This document shows, in pieces, positions 28,540 through 37,661 of a stretch of 64,000 bases of DNA. The position numbers and the translations under genes are program-made. The notes under the pieces are model-generated. The model saw only the letters and a program-made list of their open reading frames with translations. It made no database searches and had not been told where the DNA came from. Source of the stretch: Gemmatimonadota bacterium. GTDB lineage: Bacteria > Gemmatimonadota > Gemmatimonadetes > Longimicrobiales > Gaopeijiaceae. The stretch is taken from contig JAWKQN010000010.1 in NCBI GenBank assembly GCA_041390125.1, positions 1 to 64,000 on the forward strand, read 5' to 3'. Position 1 is the stretch's first letter; each line of letters begins with the position of its first letter.

Positions 28540-29891
28540 TCGTCCAGAAGTTCGGCGGCACCTCCGTCGAGGACGCCGCGGCCATCCTGCGCGTGGTGGG
28601 GATCGTCACCCGCGCGCGGGAGCGGGCTCCCCTGGTCGTGGTCTCCGCCATCGCGCGCGCCACGGCCACGCTGGTGGGGCTGGGCGCCACGGCCGCGCGG
28701 GGCGCGCTGGCGGACGCGGAAGCAGAGCTGGGCGCGCTCATGGACCGCCACCGCCGCATCGCGCACGACCTGGGGCTGGGCGCGCGCGAAGGCGCCGTGC
28801 GCACCCGTATCGACGCGTTCGAGGCCGAGCTCTTCCGTCTGCTCGGCGGCATCGACGTCCTTCGCGAATGCACGCCCCGCACCCGCGATCATCTCGCCAC
28901 GTTCGGGGAGCGCATGTCGTCGCACCTGCTCGCCGAGGCGCTGGTGGCGCACGACGTGGACGCCGTGCTGCTCGACGCGTTCGCCATCATGGTCACGGAC
29001 GCGCGCTTCGGCCGGGCGCGACCCGACCGGCCGGAGCTGGAACGCCGGGCCGCCCGACACGTCCGTCCCGTGCTGGAGGGCGGTCGGGTCCCCGTGCTGC
29101 AGGGCTACATCGGCGCCACCCCCGACGGCGTGCCCACCACCATGGGCTTCGAGGCCTCGGACTTCACCGCCACCCTGATGGGCGCGGTCCTGGGAGCGGA
29201 GGAGATCCAGATCTGGACGGACGTGGCCGGCATGCTCACCGCGGACAACCGGGTGGTCCCCGAGGCGCGCACGCTACCGCGCGTCTCCTTCGCCGAGGCG
29301 GAGGAGCTGGCCCATCTGGGCGCGCGCGTCATCCATCCGGACGCCGTGCGACCGGCCGCCGAGCGCGGCATCTCCGTGCGCATCCTGGACTCACGCGCAC
29401 CGGACGCCGGGGACACGCTCCTGGATGCGGTGGGCGAGGCGGACCCGAGCGGCGTGCGCTCCGTGGCGCTGCTCCGGAACGTGACGTATCTCAGGGTCGC
29501 GCCGGTGCCCGGGCGGCCGGCCACGGAGGGCTTCGCGCGCTGGGTGCTGGACGTGCTGGCCCGGCACGACGCCACGCTGGTGCTGGCCCTGCTCAGCGAG
29601 CGCAGCGTGGCCCTGGTCGCGGAAGCGGGCACCCTGGGCCAGCGCGCCCTGGAAGAGCTCGGCGGGGCCGCACGCCTGGAGCGACAGGACGGCTGCGCGC
29701 TCGTCTCCGTGGCCGGCGCCGGCCTCGCCGACGCACCCGACGTGCCCTCCCGCGCGCTGGGCGCGCTGGTGGGGACCGGCATCCGCATGATCGCACAGGG
29801 GTCGTCTCCGCTCAGCCTGTCGGTGGTGGTGCCGGGAGCGGACGGGGAGGGCGCAGTTCGCACGTTGCACACCACGTTCATCACGGGCTGA
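28536..29891 (+). CDS. lysC: Aspartate kinase with ACT domains
   Basis: Phosphorylates aspartate, the committed step to lysine, threonine and methionine. It has 451 residues. The N-terminal amino-acid kinase fold begins KFGGTSV; further landmarks are FGERMSSHLL, GYIGATPDG, IQIWTDVAGMLTAD and ARVIHPDAVRPA. The usual GRGGSD loop is replaced by MGFEASDFTA, so the nucleotide loop deviates. Two C-terminal ACT units (about residues 310-451) should confer feedback control by end products. The GTG start overlaps the asd stop. A 101-base gap follows before dapB, the only sizeable gap in the run, and could hold an internal promoter, although none was recognised. Confidence 0.94.
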   Translation: MIVQKFGGTSVEDAAAILRVVGIVTRARERAPLVVVSAIARATATLVGLGATAARGALADAEAELGALMDRHRRIAHDLGLGAREGAVRTRIDAFEAELFRLLGGIDVLRECTPRTRDHLATFGERMSSHLLAEALVAHDVDAVLLDAFAIMVTDARFGRARPDRPELERRAARHVRPVLEGGRVPVLQGYIGATPDGVPTTMGFEASDFTATLMGAVLGAEEIQIWTDVAGMLTADNRVVPEARTLPRVSFAEAEELAHLGARVIHPDAVRPAAERGISVRILDSRAPDAGDTLLDAVGEADPSGVRSVALLRNVTYLRVAPVPGRPATEGFARWVLDVLARHDATLVLALLSERSVALVAEAGTLGQRALEELGGAARLERQDGCALVSVAGAGLADAPDVPSRALGALVGTGIRMIAQGSSPLSLSVVVPGADGEGAVRTLHTTFITG

Positions 29892-29992
29892 GCGGCGCTC
29901 GCGCGCTCCACCCCTGAGACGCGGGCGAAGTCGGAGGGCGTGAGACGCGCTCCCGCGGTGGGAACCCTGGACTCCAGAAGACGGATGGCGGC

Positions 29993-30742
29993 ATGAGGAT
30001 CGCGCTGATCGGATACGGGCGGATGGGCCGCATGGTGGAGTCGGCCGCCGAGGCCCGCGGGCACGAGATCGTGGCTCGCATCGACGCCTCGGAGGACGGC
30101 CCCGCGGACCTGGCGGACCGGCTCGCGAGCCAGCGCGCCCAGGCCACCATCGACTTCAGCGTCGCGCAGGCCGTGCTGGTCAACGTGGAGGCGTGTCTGC
30201 GCGCGGGCGTGCCCCTCGTGATCGGAACCACGGGGTGGGCCGACCGCCTCCCCGAGGCGGAGGAGCGCACGCGCACGGCCGGGGGTGCGCTGCTGCACGG
30301 CGCCAACTTCTCGATCGGCGCCACTCTCTTCGCGCGCCTGGTGCGCGAGGCGGGCCGTCTGTTCGATCGCTTCCCGGACTACGACCCCTACGTGCTCGAG
30401 TACCACCACCGCATGAAGACGGATGCGCCCAGCGGGACCGCGGCCTCCCTCGCCCGCGTGTTGCTGGACACGATGGAGCGCAAGGAGCACCTGCAGGAGG
30501 GCAACCCGGCCGGCCGCATCGCGGAGGACGCGCTGCAGGTGAGCAGCGTGCGCGCCGGACACGCCTTCGGCACGCACGAGGTGGGATTCGACGGCGAGGT
30601 CGACCGCATCGTGCTGGTGCACGAGGCCAGGAGCCGGCGCGGATTCGCCGAAGGGGCGGTCTTCGCGGCGGAGTGGATCCAGGGACGCACCGGAGTGTTC
30701 TCGTTCGAGGACGCCCTTTTCGGAGAGGAAGCCCATGCCTGA
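29993..30742 (+). CDS. dapB: 4-hydroxy-tetrahydrodipicolinate reductase
   Basis: Reduces the DapA product to tetrahydrodipicolinate using NAD(P)H. At 249 residues it is typical. The nucleotide-binding motif is IALIGYGRMGRMV. The conserved DFSV and GTTGW segments follow, then the signature EYHHRMKTDAPSGTA, which contains the catalytic His pair and Lys. Later THEVGF is also typical. The N-terminal segment is slightly shorter than in E. coli. The stop lies 8 bases inside the dapA start, so the two are overlapping and co-translated. Confidence 0.95.
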   Translation: MRIALIGYGRMGRMVESAAEARGHEIVARIDASEDGPADLADRLASQRAQATIDFSVAQAVLVNVEACLRAGVPLVIGTTGWADRLPEAEERTRTAGGALLHGANFSIGATLFARLVREAGRLFDRFPDYDPYVLEYHHRMKTDAPSGTAASLARVLLDTMERKEHLQEGNPAGRIAEDALQVSSVRAGHAFGTHEVGFDGEVDRIVLVHEARSRRGFAEGAVFAAEWIQGRTGVFSFEDALFGEEAHA

Positions 30743-31637
30743 CGCGTTTCGCGGCACCCATACCGCGCTGGTCACCCCGTTCGCCGCGGACGGCTCGGTG
30801 GACGAAACCGAGCTGCGCGCCCTGGTGCGTCGCCAGGTCGATGGAGGCGTGAGCGGCATCGTGGCCTGCGGCACGACGGGAGAGGCCGCCACGCTGTCCC
30901 GCGACGAGCAGATCCGGGTCATCGAGATCGTCCAGGAAGAAGCGGACGGGCGTGTCGCCGTCACCGCCGGTGCCGGGGGGAACGCCACGGCCGACGTGCT
31001 GGAGTTCCTCTCGCGACTCGAGCCGATCAAGCTGGATGCGGTGTTGTGCGTGGTGCCGTACTACAACAAGCCCACGCCCGCCGGCATGCTGGCCCACTTC
31101 CGCGCGCTCGCGGACGCGGCCCCGGCGCCGGTGATGCTGTACAACGTGCCGGGCCGCACCGCGCGCAACATGCCTGCGGACGTGACCCTCGCGCTGGCCG
31201 AGCATCCCAACATCGGCGGCGTGAAGGAGGCGTCCGGCGACCTGGACCAGGTGGGCCACATCCTGCGCGACGCGCCCCGGCGCTTCAGTGTGCTCTCCGG
31301 GGACGACTCGCTCACGCTCCCCATGATGGTGCTGGGTGCCCTCGGTGTCGTGTCCGTCGTCTCCAACATCGATCCCGACCGCATGAGCCGGCTGGTGGGC
31401 GCGGCCCGTGCCTCCGACTGGGACGAAGCGCGTCGTCTGCATCACGAGCTGTCGCGCCTCATGTCGCTCTGCTTCATCGAATCCAACCCCATTCCCGTGA
31501 AGGCCGCCGTCGCCATGATGGGGTACTGCGCCGAGCGCTACCGTCTGCCCATGGTCCCGCTGGAGGAGAAGAACCGGCCGGCGCTGGACGCCGAGCTGCG
31601 CCGCCTGCGTCTGGTGCAGGCGGGGGTGACCCGATGA
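30735..31637 (+). CDS. dapA: 4-hydroxy-tetrahydrodipicolinate synthase
   Basis: Condenses pyruvate with aspartate semialdehyde, the first lysine-specific step. A 300-residue TIM barrel with GTTGEAATLS (pyruvate carboxylate site), VPYYNKPTPAGM (catalytic Tyr), YNVPGRTARNM (the second Tyr and the Arg) and IGGVKEASGDLDQ (Schiff-base Lys). All expected residues are present. The start overlaps dapB by 8 bases and the stop overlaps dapD (ATGA). Confidence 0.96.
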   Translation: MPDAFRGTHTALVTPFAADGSVDETELRALVRRQVDGGVSGIVACGTTGEAATLSRDEQIRVIEIVQEEADGRVAVTAGAGGNATADVLEFLSRLEPIKLDAVLCVVPYYNKPTPAGMLAHFRALADAAPAPVMLYNVPGRTARNMPADVTLALAEHPNIGGVKEASGDLDQVGHILRDAPRRFSVLSGDDSLTLPMMVLGALGVVSVVSNIDPDRMSRLVGAARASDWDEARRLHHELSRLMSLCFIESNPIPVKAAVAMMGYCAERYRLPMVPLEEKNRPALDAELRRLRLVQAGVTR

Positions 31638-32488
31638 GCGCAACATCCGGCTGGAGCGTCGAGGCGCTGGAGCACCGCATCCGCGAGCTCGCCGGCGTAC
31701 CCACCGCCGAGCTGCCGCAGGACGCCGAGGCCGTCTTCCTGGAGCTGCGCGATCGGTTGACGCGGGGCGAGGTGCGCTCCGCCTCTCCCGGTCCGGACGG
31801 GTGGAAGGCCAACACGTGGGTCAAGCAGGGGATCCTGCTGGGCTTCCGGTTGGGCCGCATCGAGGACTTCACGGCGGCCGGCTTCCCGTTCTTCGACAAG
31901 CACACCTATCCGCTGCGCGCCATGGACGCGGGAGAAGGCGTGCGCATCGTACCGGGCGGATCGTCCATCCGCAGCGGCGCGTACGTGGCGCCGGGCGTGG
32001 TGTGCATGCCGCCCATGTACGTCAACGTGGGCGCGTACGTGGACGAGGGCACCATGGTGGACTCGCACGCCCTCGTGGGCTCCTGCGCCCAGATCGGCAA
32101 GCGCGTCCACCTGTCGGCGGCGGCGCAGATCGGCGGCGTGCTCGAACCCGTGGGTGCGGTCCCGGTGATCGTCGAGGACGACGTGCTCGTCGGCGGCAAC
32201 TGCGGCGTCTACGAGGGGTGGATCATCGGCACGCGGGCCGTGCTGGCCCCGGGCACCATCCTCACCCGCGCCACGCGCGTGTACGACCTGGTGCATGGCC
32301 GTGTCATCGCGGCAGAGGAAGGCTCCTCCCCGCGGATCCCGGACGGTGCGGTGGTCGTGCCCGGGAGCCGTCCGGCGAAGGGGGACTTCGCGCGCGCGCA
32401 CGGCGTGCAGCTCTACGTGCCGGTCATCGTGAAGTACCGGGACGCGGGCACCGACGCGGCGGTGGCGTTGGAGGACGCGTTGCGCTGA
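31634..32488 (+). CDS. dapD: Tetrahydrodipicolinate N-succinyltransferase
   Basis: Transfers succinyl from succinyl-CoA to tetrahydrodipicolinate, defining the succinylase branch of diaminopimelate synthesis. A 284-residue protein: a helical N-terminal domain with GWKANTWVKQGILLGFRL, then a left-handed beta-helix of hexapeptide repeats (VAPGVVCMPPMYVNVGAYV, TMVDSHALVGSCAQIG, VLVGGNCGVYEG), then the C-terminal segment. The succinyl-CoA it uses is the product of the SucA-containing complex encoded 10 kb away. It begins in the dapA stop and ends 1 base before the cax ATG. No dapC or dapF gene is in the window. Confidence 0.95.
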   Translation: MSATSGWSVEALEHRIRELAGVPTAELPQDAEAVFLELRDRLTRGEVRSASPGPDGWKANTWVKQGILLGFRLGRIEDFTAAGFPFFDKHTYPLRAMDAGEGVRIVPGGSSIRSGAYVAPGVVCMPPMYVNVGAYVDEGTMVDSHALVGSCAQIGKRVHLSAAAQIGGVLEPVGAVPVIVEDDVLVGGNCGVYEGWIIGTRAVLAPGTILTRATRVYDLVHGRVIAAEEGSSPRIPDGAVVVPGSRPAKGDFARAHGVQLYVPVIVKYRDAGTDAAVALEDALR

Positions 32489-32489
32489 C

Positions 32490-33605
32490 ATGGACGTGCG
32501 CCGCTTCCTCGCCGACTACTGGCTTTCCCTGCTCCTGCTCTTCGTCCCGATTGCGCTGTACCTCGAGTACGGCGCCCACGCAGACGCGACCTGGATCTTT
32601 CTCGCGTCGGCGCTCGCCATCGTGCCGCTGGCGGGTTGGATGGGACGCGCCACGGAGCACCTCGCGGAGCGTCTCGGCGCGGGTCCCGGCGCCCTGCTGA
32701 ACGCCACGTTCGGGAACGCGGCCGAGCTGATCATCGCCGTGATCGCGCTGCGAGCCGGGCTCTACGACCTGGTCAAGGCGTCCATCACCGGGTCCATCAT
32801 CGGCAACGTCCTGCTCGTGTTCGGCCTGTCGGCCTTCCTGGGCGGGCTCAAGCATCCGCGCCAGCAGTTCAACCGCGTCGCGGCCGCCAACGGCTCCACG
32901 CTCCTCCTGTTGAGCGCGGTCGGTCTCGTGATCCCGGCCGTCTTCCACCTGGTGGTGGGCGCGGGCTTCCAGGCCTCGGAGCGCGGGCTGTCGCTCGACA
33001 TCGCGATCGTGCTGATGGTCACCTACCTGGCCAGCCTCTGGTTCACGCTGAAGACGCATTCCCACCTGTACCTGGGCATCCGCTCCGAAGCACAGGAGCA
33101 CAGCGCCGATCCGCAACCGCACGCCGGAGGTCACCAGCCCTGGCCGGCGGGCGTGGCCCTGGTGGTCCTGCTGGTCGCCGCGGCGATGGTGGGCGTGATG
33201 AGCGAGCTGCTCGTGGGGGCCACCGAGGAAGCCGCCCACACGTTCGGCATGAGCGAGGTGTTCGTGGGGGTGATCCTGGTCGCGCTCGTGGGCAACGCGG
33301 CCGAGCATTCCACGGCCGTGCTCATGGCCATGAAGAACAAGATGGACCTGGCCATCAACATCGCGGTGGGGTCATCCATCCAGATCGCGCTGTTCGTGGC
33401 CCCTCTGCTGGTGTTCCTGAGCTACGCGGTGGGGCCGCAGCCCATGGACCTGCTCTTCACCACGTTCGAGGTGCTGGCGGTCGGCATCTCCGTCCTGGTG
33501 ATCGGGCAGATCTCCCAGGACGGGGAGTCGCACTGGATGGAGGGGCTGCAGCTCCTCGCGGTCTACATCGTCCTCGGGATCGCTTTCTTCTTCCTCCCGG
33601 CCTGA
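32490..33605 (+). CDS. cax: Ca2+/H+ antiporter of the CAX family
   Basis: A 371-residue inner-membrane cation/proton exchanger with about 11 transmembrane segments. The two inverted alpha-repeats that form the ion path are clear: NATFGNAAELIIAVIALRAG in the first half and VALVGNAAEHSTAVLMAMKN in the second, each with the essential Glu. An acidic/His-rich cytoplasmic linker (HSHLYLG, QEHSADPQPHAGGH) lies between. It starts 1 base after the dapD stop and so is the last gene of the lysine run; why calcium export is joined to lysine synthesis is unclear. Confidence 0.93.
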   Translation: MDVRRFLADYWLSLLLLFVPIALYLEYGAHADATWIFLASALAIVPLAGWMGRATEHLAERLGAGPGALLNATFGNAAELIIAVIALRAGLYDLVKASITGSIIGNVLLVFGLSAFLGGLKHPRQQFNRVAAANGSTLLLLSAVGLVIPAVFHLVVGAGFQASERGLSLDIAIVLMVTYLASLWFTLKTHSHLYLGIRSEAQEHSADPQPHAGGHQPWPAGVALVVLLVAAAMVGVMSELLVGATEEAAHTFGMSEVFVGVILVALVGNAAEHSTAVLMAMKNKMDLAINIAVGSSIQIALFVAPLLVFLSYAVGPQPMDLLFTTFEVLAVGISVLVIGQISQDGESHWMEGLQLLAVYIVLGIAFFFLPA

Positions 33606-33684
33606 ACGGCCGGGCGGCACTCGAGCGGGGCCGTCGCCCGGCGCCGGGCGAGGCACGACGCGCAGCGGCGACCACGAGCCGGGG

Positions 33685-34155
33685 TCAGTCCTGCGCGCGG
33701 TCGGCCGCACCCGGCGCGGAGCCGGACAGGCGTGCAATGACCCGCGCCGCCAGTTGCGCGCGCGAGTCCACGCCCACCTTCCGATAGATCGCGCTGGCCT
33801 GCTGTCGCACCGTCCGGTGGGACCGGTGCCGAAGCTGCGCGATCTCGGCGAGCGAGCGGCCCTCGATCAGCCCGTGCGCCACGGCAGCCTCCGAGGGAGA
33901 CAGGTCCCAGGAGTCGAGGAGCGCTCCCAGAGGGGGCGGGGCGGCGCCCGGGCCCTCCCCCGGAGGCGTGGGCCGCCGCCGCCCCCGCCCCAGGCCCATC
34001 CATGCGACCAGCAGGACCAGCAGCGCCGGCCCGGACGGGTCGATCGCAAGGCGGAACACGCCGGCGCGGGCGTCGACGACGGTCTGGGTCACGCCGTACG
34101 CGAGGAGACCTGCGACCATCAGAACCCGGACGCTCCGGCTTCTCGTGCGTTCCAT
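33685..34155 (-). CDS. Membrane-anchored LuxR-type HTH regulator
   Basis: A 156-residue protein. Two hydrophobic segments (VLMVAGLLAYGVTQTVV and PALLVLLVAWMGLGRG) are followed by a basic/Pro-rich linker. The C-terminal LuxR/GerE helix-turn-helix occupies about residues 85-145: LSPSEAAVAHGLIEGRSLAEIAQLR, then SHRTVRQQASAIYRKVGVDSRAQLAAR. It lacks a receiver or sensor domain, so the membrane part may sense a signal directly. The ATG at 34155 is preceded by a G-rich stretch (GGGGGGA). It is divergent from the lipoprotein hydrolase at 34303, its most likely target. Confidence 0.8.
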   Translation of the reverse strand: MERTRSRSVRVLMVAGLLAYGVTQTVVDARAGVFRLAIDPSGPALLVLLVAWMGLGRGRRRPTPPGEGPGAAPPPLGALLDSWDLSPSEAAVAHGLIEGRSLAEIAQLRHRSHRTVRQQASAIYRKVGVDSRAQLAARVIARLSGSAPGAADRAQD

Positions 34156-34302
34156 CGGATCCCCCCTCTGCCCGTGCTCAGCGGTCCATCGAACATGTGC
34201 CGGATCGGCGCCCCTGGCCCCAAGATCGGCCGTTTGCCCGATCGCGGGCCAGGCGACGCACGTACATCGTTGCCGTACGTCCATCGCCGCGCAGGAGATC
34301 CG

Positions 34303-35118
34303 ATGCCCCGAGCCCGTCGCCGCACGCTCTCTGCCCTAGGCGCCCAGGCACTCCTCATGGCCGCGTGTGTCTCCGCCGGGACATTCGACGCCACCGCGCC
34401 GGCCGGTTTCGAGGTGGTGTGGCCGGTCGGCGCCGACCCCTCCGCCCTGGAGCGCGGAGCACCCGGCGTCCTCCTGGTCGTGGGGTGCGGTGGCGCGTCG
34501 ATCGTGGAGGGCCGCTCGCACTACCGGGACGTGGCCACGGAGCTCGCCCGTCTCGGCTATGCGACCATGGTGGTGGACTACGTCCGCGCGCACGGTCGCA
34601 AGCGTGCCTGCGGAGAGCACCCCTCGTCCGAGGAGGTCGTACGCTACCTGGAGCTCTCCTGGGAACGCATGGCCGGGTTCCCCCGGACGGATGCGACCCG
34701 GCTCTTCCTGATGGGCTGGTCCCGCGGCGGGACGGCCGTCCTCGATTTCCTCGGCACGTCGCCCTACGCAGCCGAGGTCCGGGGCGCGGTCCTCTGGTAT
34801 CCCGATTGCCGACGACTCCTGCCGCCCCTGAGCGCACCTCCGACTGCCCCCACGCTGTGGCTCTTCGCCGGAGACGACAACGTGGCGCCGCCCGACCCCT
34901 GCACGCCGCTCGTGGAGCGGTGGGGAGACGCCGCGCAGACCCATACGTTCCCGGGCGCCCATCACGGGTTCGACATGCCGGAGCTCGATCCGGGGATCGA
35001 CGCCCGCGAGTACATCCTCTTCGGGCCCGAACGCACGCTCCGGTATGACTCCGTGGCGGCAGCGACGGCCTGGGAGGCCGCGGAACGCTTTCTGCGAAGC
35101 GGGAGCGGGGGGCCCTGA
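34303..35118 (+). CDS. Dienelactone-hydrolase-like lipoprotein
   Basis: A 271-residue alpha/beta hydrolase exported as a lipoprotein: the N-terminus MPRARRRTLSALGAQALL ends in the lipobox LMAAC. The triad is visible: nucleophile Ser in LMGWSRGGTAV, Asp in FAGDDNVAPPD, and His in GAHHGFDMPE. The overall layout matches dienelactone hydrolases, which act on small cyclic esters or other soluble esters. Being lipid-anchored in the envelope is less usual for the family. The divergent membrane-bound LuxR-type regulator (148-base gap) may control it. The substrate is unknown. Confidence 0.82.
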   Translation: MPRARRRTLSALGAQALLMAACVSAGTFDATAPAGFEVVWPVGADPSALERGAPGVLLVVGCGGASIVEGRSHYRDVATELARLGYATMVVDYVRAHGRKRACGEHPSSEEVVRYLELSWERMAGFPRTDATRLFLMGWSRGGTAVLDFLGTSPYAAEVRGAVLWYPDCRRLLPPLSAPPTAPTLWLFAGDDNVAPPDPCTPLVERWGDAAQTHTFPGAHHGFDMPELDPGIDAREYILFGPERTLRYDSVAAATAWEAAERFLRSGSGGP

Positions 35119-35147
35119 GCGAGCTCCCCGGCGCGCGAGTTCGGTTC

Positions 35148-36980
35148 TCAGTCCACCGGCGGCCGCGGCTGGAACGTCCGCCGGAGCGGCAGCTCGGGCA
35201 CGGTCGCGGTGACCAGGGCCGCGGCCACGATCACACCCAGCAGCAACCGGTAGATCCGCGTCACGGCCTCTGCGAACGCACCGGCCACGGCCGCCTCGGC
35301 GCTCCGCACGGCCTCCTGCTCCGCCGCGTCCAGGATGGCCTCGAGCTCCGAGGGGCTGGCGCCACGCGCCCGCGCCGCCATGAGGCGCTCACGGTCGGCG
35401 GCGGGGAGCAGGCCCTCGCCTTCCTTCCCTCCGGCCCCTCCTTCGTCCATCTCGCCCTCGCGCACCCGCGCCCGCAGGAGCGCGAAGCGGGCGTGGATGG
35501 CGTCGGTGATCGCCCCCCCTCCACTCGCGGCCAGGCGCAGCTCCCCCGACCCCTCCCCCGCGAGCGCCTCGGCCGGGAGGGCTCCACCCGACCGCATGAG
35601 GGCCGACACCAGGGTGACCACCAGCACGGTGCCCATCACGGCGGAGCCCACGGTCCCGCCGATCTGCCGGAAGAACTGGCTGGCGCTCGTGGCCTGCCCG
35701 ATCCGGCGGACGTCCACGGCGTTCTGGATGGCGAGGGTGTAGAGCGGCAGGGACGGCCCGATCCCCAGCCCGCACAGGACCATGTAGGCCGTGACCGTCC
35801 AGTAGCCCGTCTCGGCGGTCATGCGGGCCAGGAGCGCCACCCCCACCAGGAGGATGCCGATCCCGACCAGGAGGAGACGGCGGTAGTGCCCGAAGCGCGC
35901 CACCAGCTGGCCGGACAGCACCGAGCCGGTCACCAGGCCCAGCGAGAGCGGGATGAGCGCCACCCCGGCGCGCGTGGCGCTCACGCCCACCACCATGACC
36001 AGGAAGAGGGGCAGGAAGATCAGGACGCAGATGAACACGGCGCCCATGAGGAAGGACGCCACGTTGGCGCGCGCGAAGACCGCATTGCCGAACAGGGACA
36101 GGTCCAGCACCGGGTTGGCGGCCCGGCGCGAGCGCAGCACGAAGACGGTGACCGCGGCCAGACCCAGCGCCACCAGACCCAGGGTGACCCAGCCGGCCCA
36201 CCCGTCGACCCCCGGCACGGTGCCGGGCAGCCAGGGAAAGCGGCGCTTGTCGATCTGCAGGCCCAGCACGGCCGCGGACAGGCCCGCCACCAGGAAGGCG
36301 GCCGAGGCCCAGTCGATGCGGGTGCGGGCCGCGTCGGGCGGACGCAGCGGCGGCATGCGCGTGGTCACGAACCACACCGCCAGCGCGCCGAACGGCACGT
36401 TCACGTAGAAGACCCAGCGCCACCCCTCGACGCCCGGGATCAGCCCGCCGCCGTGGTCCGTGAGCAGCCCGCCCACGAGCGGGCCCAGCACGCTGGCGAC
36501 CCCGAAGACGGCGCCGACGAAGCCCTGATAGCGGGCGCGCTGCGCCGGAGGATAGAGGTCCGCGATCACGATGAAGGCCATCGCGAAGAGGCCCGCGCCG
36601 CCCAGCCCCTGCACGGCCCGGAAGGCGATCAGCTGGTCCATGCCGTCCCCGAGCAGCGGCAGCGACCCGAACTCGCCCGCCAGCCCGCACAGGGCCGAGC
36701 CCGTCAGGAACAGCCCGATGGCCCCCAGCTCGATGGCGCGCCGGCTGTAGGTGTCGGCCAGCTTGCCGTAGATGGGCACCAGGGACGTGGAGGCCAGCAG
36801 GTAGGCCGTGGCCACCCACGCATACCGGTCCACGCCCTGCAGATCCTCCACGATCCGCGGCAGGGCGGTCGAGACGATGGTCTGGTCCAGAGCGCCCAGG
36901 AACAGGGCCAGCAGGATGGCAACGAGGGTCAGCGTGCGGTCCCGGTCGGTGAGACCGGGAGGCAGCTCGACGTCGGTCAC
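35148..36980 (-). CDS. DHA2-type (EmrB/QacA) major facilitator drug exporter
   Basis: A 610-residue proton-driven exporter with 14 predicted transmembrane segments. Motif D1-like LGALDQTIVSTALPRIV lies in TM1, motif A YGKLADTYSRR between TM2 and TM3, and motif C GVASVLGPLVGGLLTDH in TM5. An unusual ~110-residue loop before the last segment (roughly residues 475-580) is rich in Ala/Glu/Gly with coiled-coil character and has no counterpart in EmrB. Start GTG 36980 begins MTDVELPPGLTDRDRT; an in-frame extension to 37100 exists. No fusion protein (EmrA) or regulator is adjacent. Confidence 0.88.
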   Translation of the reverse strand: MTDVELPPGLTDRDRTLTLVAILLALFLGALDQTIVSTALPRIVEDLQGVDRYAWVATAYLLASTSLVPIYGKLADTYSRRAIELGAIGLFLTGSALCGLAGEFGSLPLLGDGMDQLIAFRAVQGLGGAGLFAMAFIVIADLYPPAQRARYQGFVGAVFGVASVLGPLVGGLLTDHGGGLIPGVEGWRWVFYVNVPFGALAVWFVTTRMPPLRPPDAARTRIDWASAAFLVAGLSAAVLGLQIDKRRFPWLPGTVPGVDGWAGWVTLGLVALGLAAVTVFVLRSRRAANPVLDLSLFGNAVFARANVASFLMGAVFICVLIFLPLFLVMVVGVSATRAGVALIPLSLGLVTGSVLSGQLVARFGHYRRLLLVGIGILLVGVALLARMTAETGYWTVTAYMVLCGLGIGPSLPLYTLAIQNAVDVRRIGQATSASQFFRQIGGTVGSAVMGTVLVVTLVSALMRSGGALPAEALAGEGSGELRLAASGGGAITDAIHARFALLRARVREGEMDEGGAGGKEGEGLLPAADRERLMAARARGASPSELEAILDAAEQEAVRSAEAAVAGAFAEAVTRIYRLLLGVIVAAALVTATVPELPLRRTFQPRPPVD

Positions 36981-37209
36981 GGGCGGAACGGTGCGGAGAG
37001 GAGCGGTGCGGGGACCCGTGTTGAGGACCCCGGCGACCGCTCGAAGGGTCCTGCTGTCGCGCGCGGCCTGAGCCGGCGCGGGGTACCCCGCCCGCCGCAC
37101 GACCTGCTAAGTTCCGCCGACCCCTCGGCAGATCGCTGCGACGCGCCCGGACCGCTGTGCGGGCCCTCCAGGGATCTCCGCGTTCGACGACCGCACGGAC
37201 GACGACGTC

Positions 37210-37602
37210 ATGTTCTTCGCCGCCCATTCCGGGATCCGCTACCTGACCCTGCTGTTCGGGATCCTGGCCCTCGTGTATGCCCTGTTCGGGATGGTGACCC
37301 GCCGTCCCTACGACAAGCCCATGCGCATCCTGGCTACGGCCTTCGCGGGCACCCTGCACCTTCAGATCGTGCTCGGGTTCGCGGTGCTCTTCAGCGGACG
37401 GTTCTATCCGGGCATCTACCTGCATTTCCTGCTGATGGTGCTGGCGGCGGTTGTGGCCCAGCTGCCACCGTCCGTGATGCGCCGTCGTCCGCCCGAGGCC
37501 CGCTCGTTCGTTCCCCATGTGGTGGGGACCGCGATCGCCCTCGTGCTCGTCGTGGTCGGCATCCTGTCCATCGGCCGCGGGGTCTTCCAGAGCACCCTGT
37601 GA
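37210..37602 (+). CDS. Four-helix integral membrane protein of unknown function
   Basis: A 130-residue protein with four hydrophobic segments: YLTLLFGILALVYALFGMV, MRILATAFAGTLHLQIVLGFAVLF, IYLHFLLMVLAAVVAQL and VVGTAIALVLVVVGILSI. The opening AAHSGIRYL, and His residues near the membrane faces (H6, the His in GTLHLQ, the His in YLHFLL), recall small heme- or quinone-associated membrane proteins. No family was identified and heme binding is speculative. The ATG at 37210 follows a 229-base region after the divergent exporter start. Confidence 0.6.
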   Translation: MFFAAHSGIRYLTLLFGILALVYALFGMVTRRPYDKPMRILATAFAGTLHLQIVLGFAVLFSGRFYPGIYLHFLLMVLAAVVAQLPPSVMRRRPPEARSFVPHVVGTAIALVLVVVGILSIGRGVFQSTL

Positions 37603-37661
37603 GCGATCACGGAAGCCCGGGCGGGGTACCCATCTCCGCGTTCCGTTCCAAAGGAGGAGGC

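Noticed and set aside
33640..33660. GCCCGGCGCCGGGC palindrome after cax as a terminator
   Set aside because: A continuous palindrome without a loop or T-run; it cannot be told from background in this GC-rich DNA.
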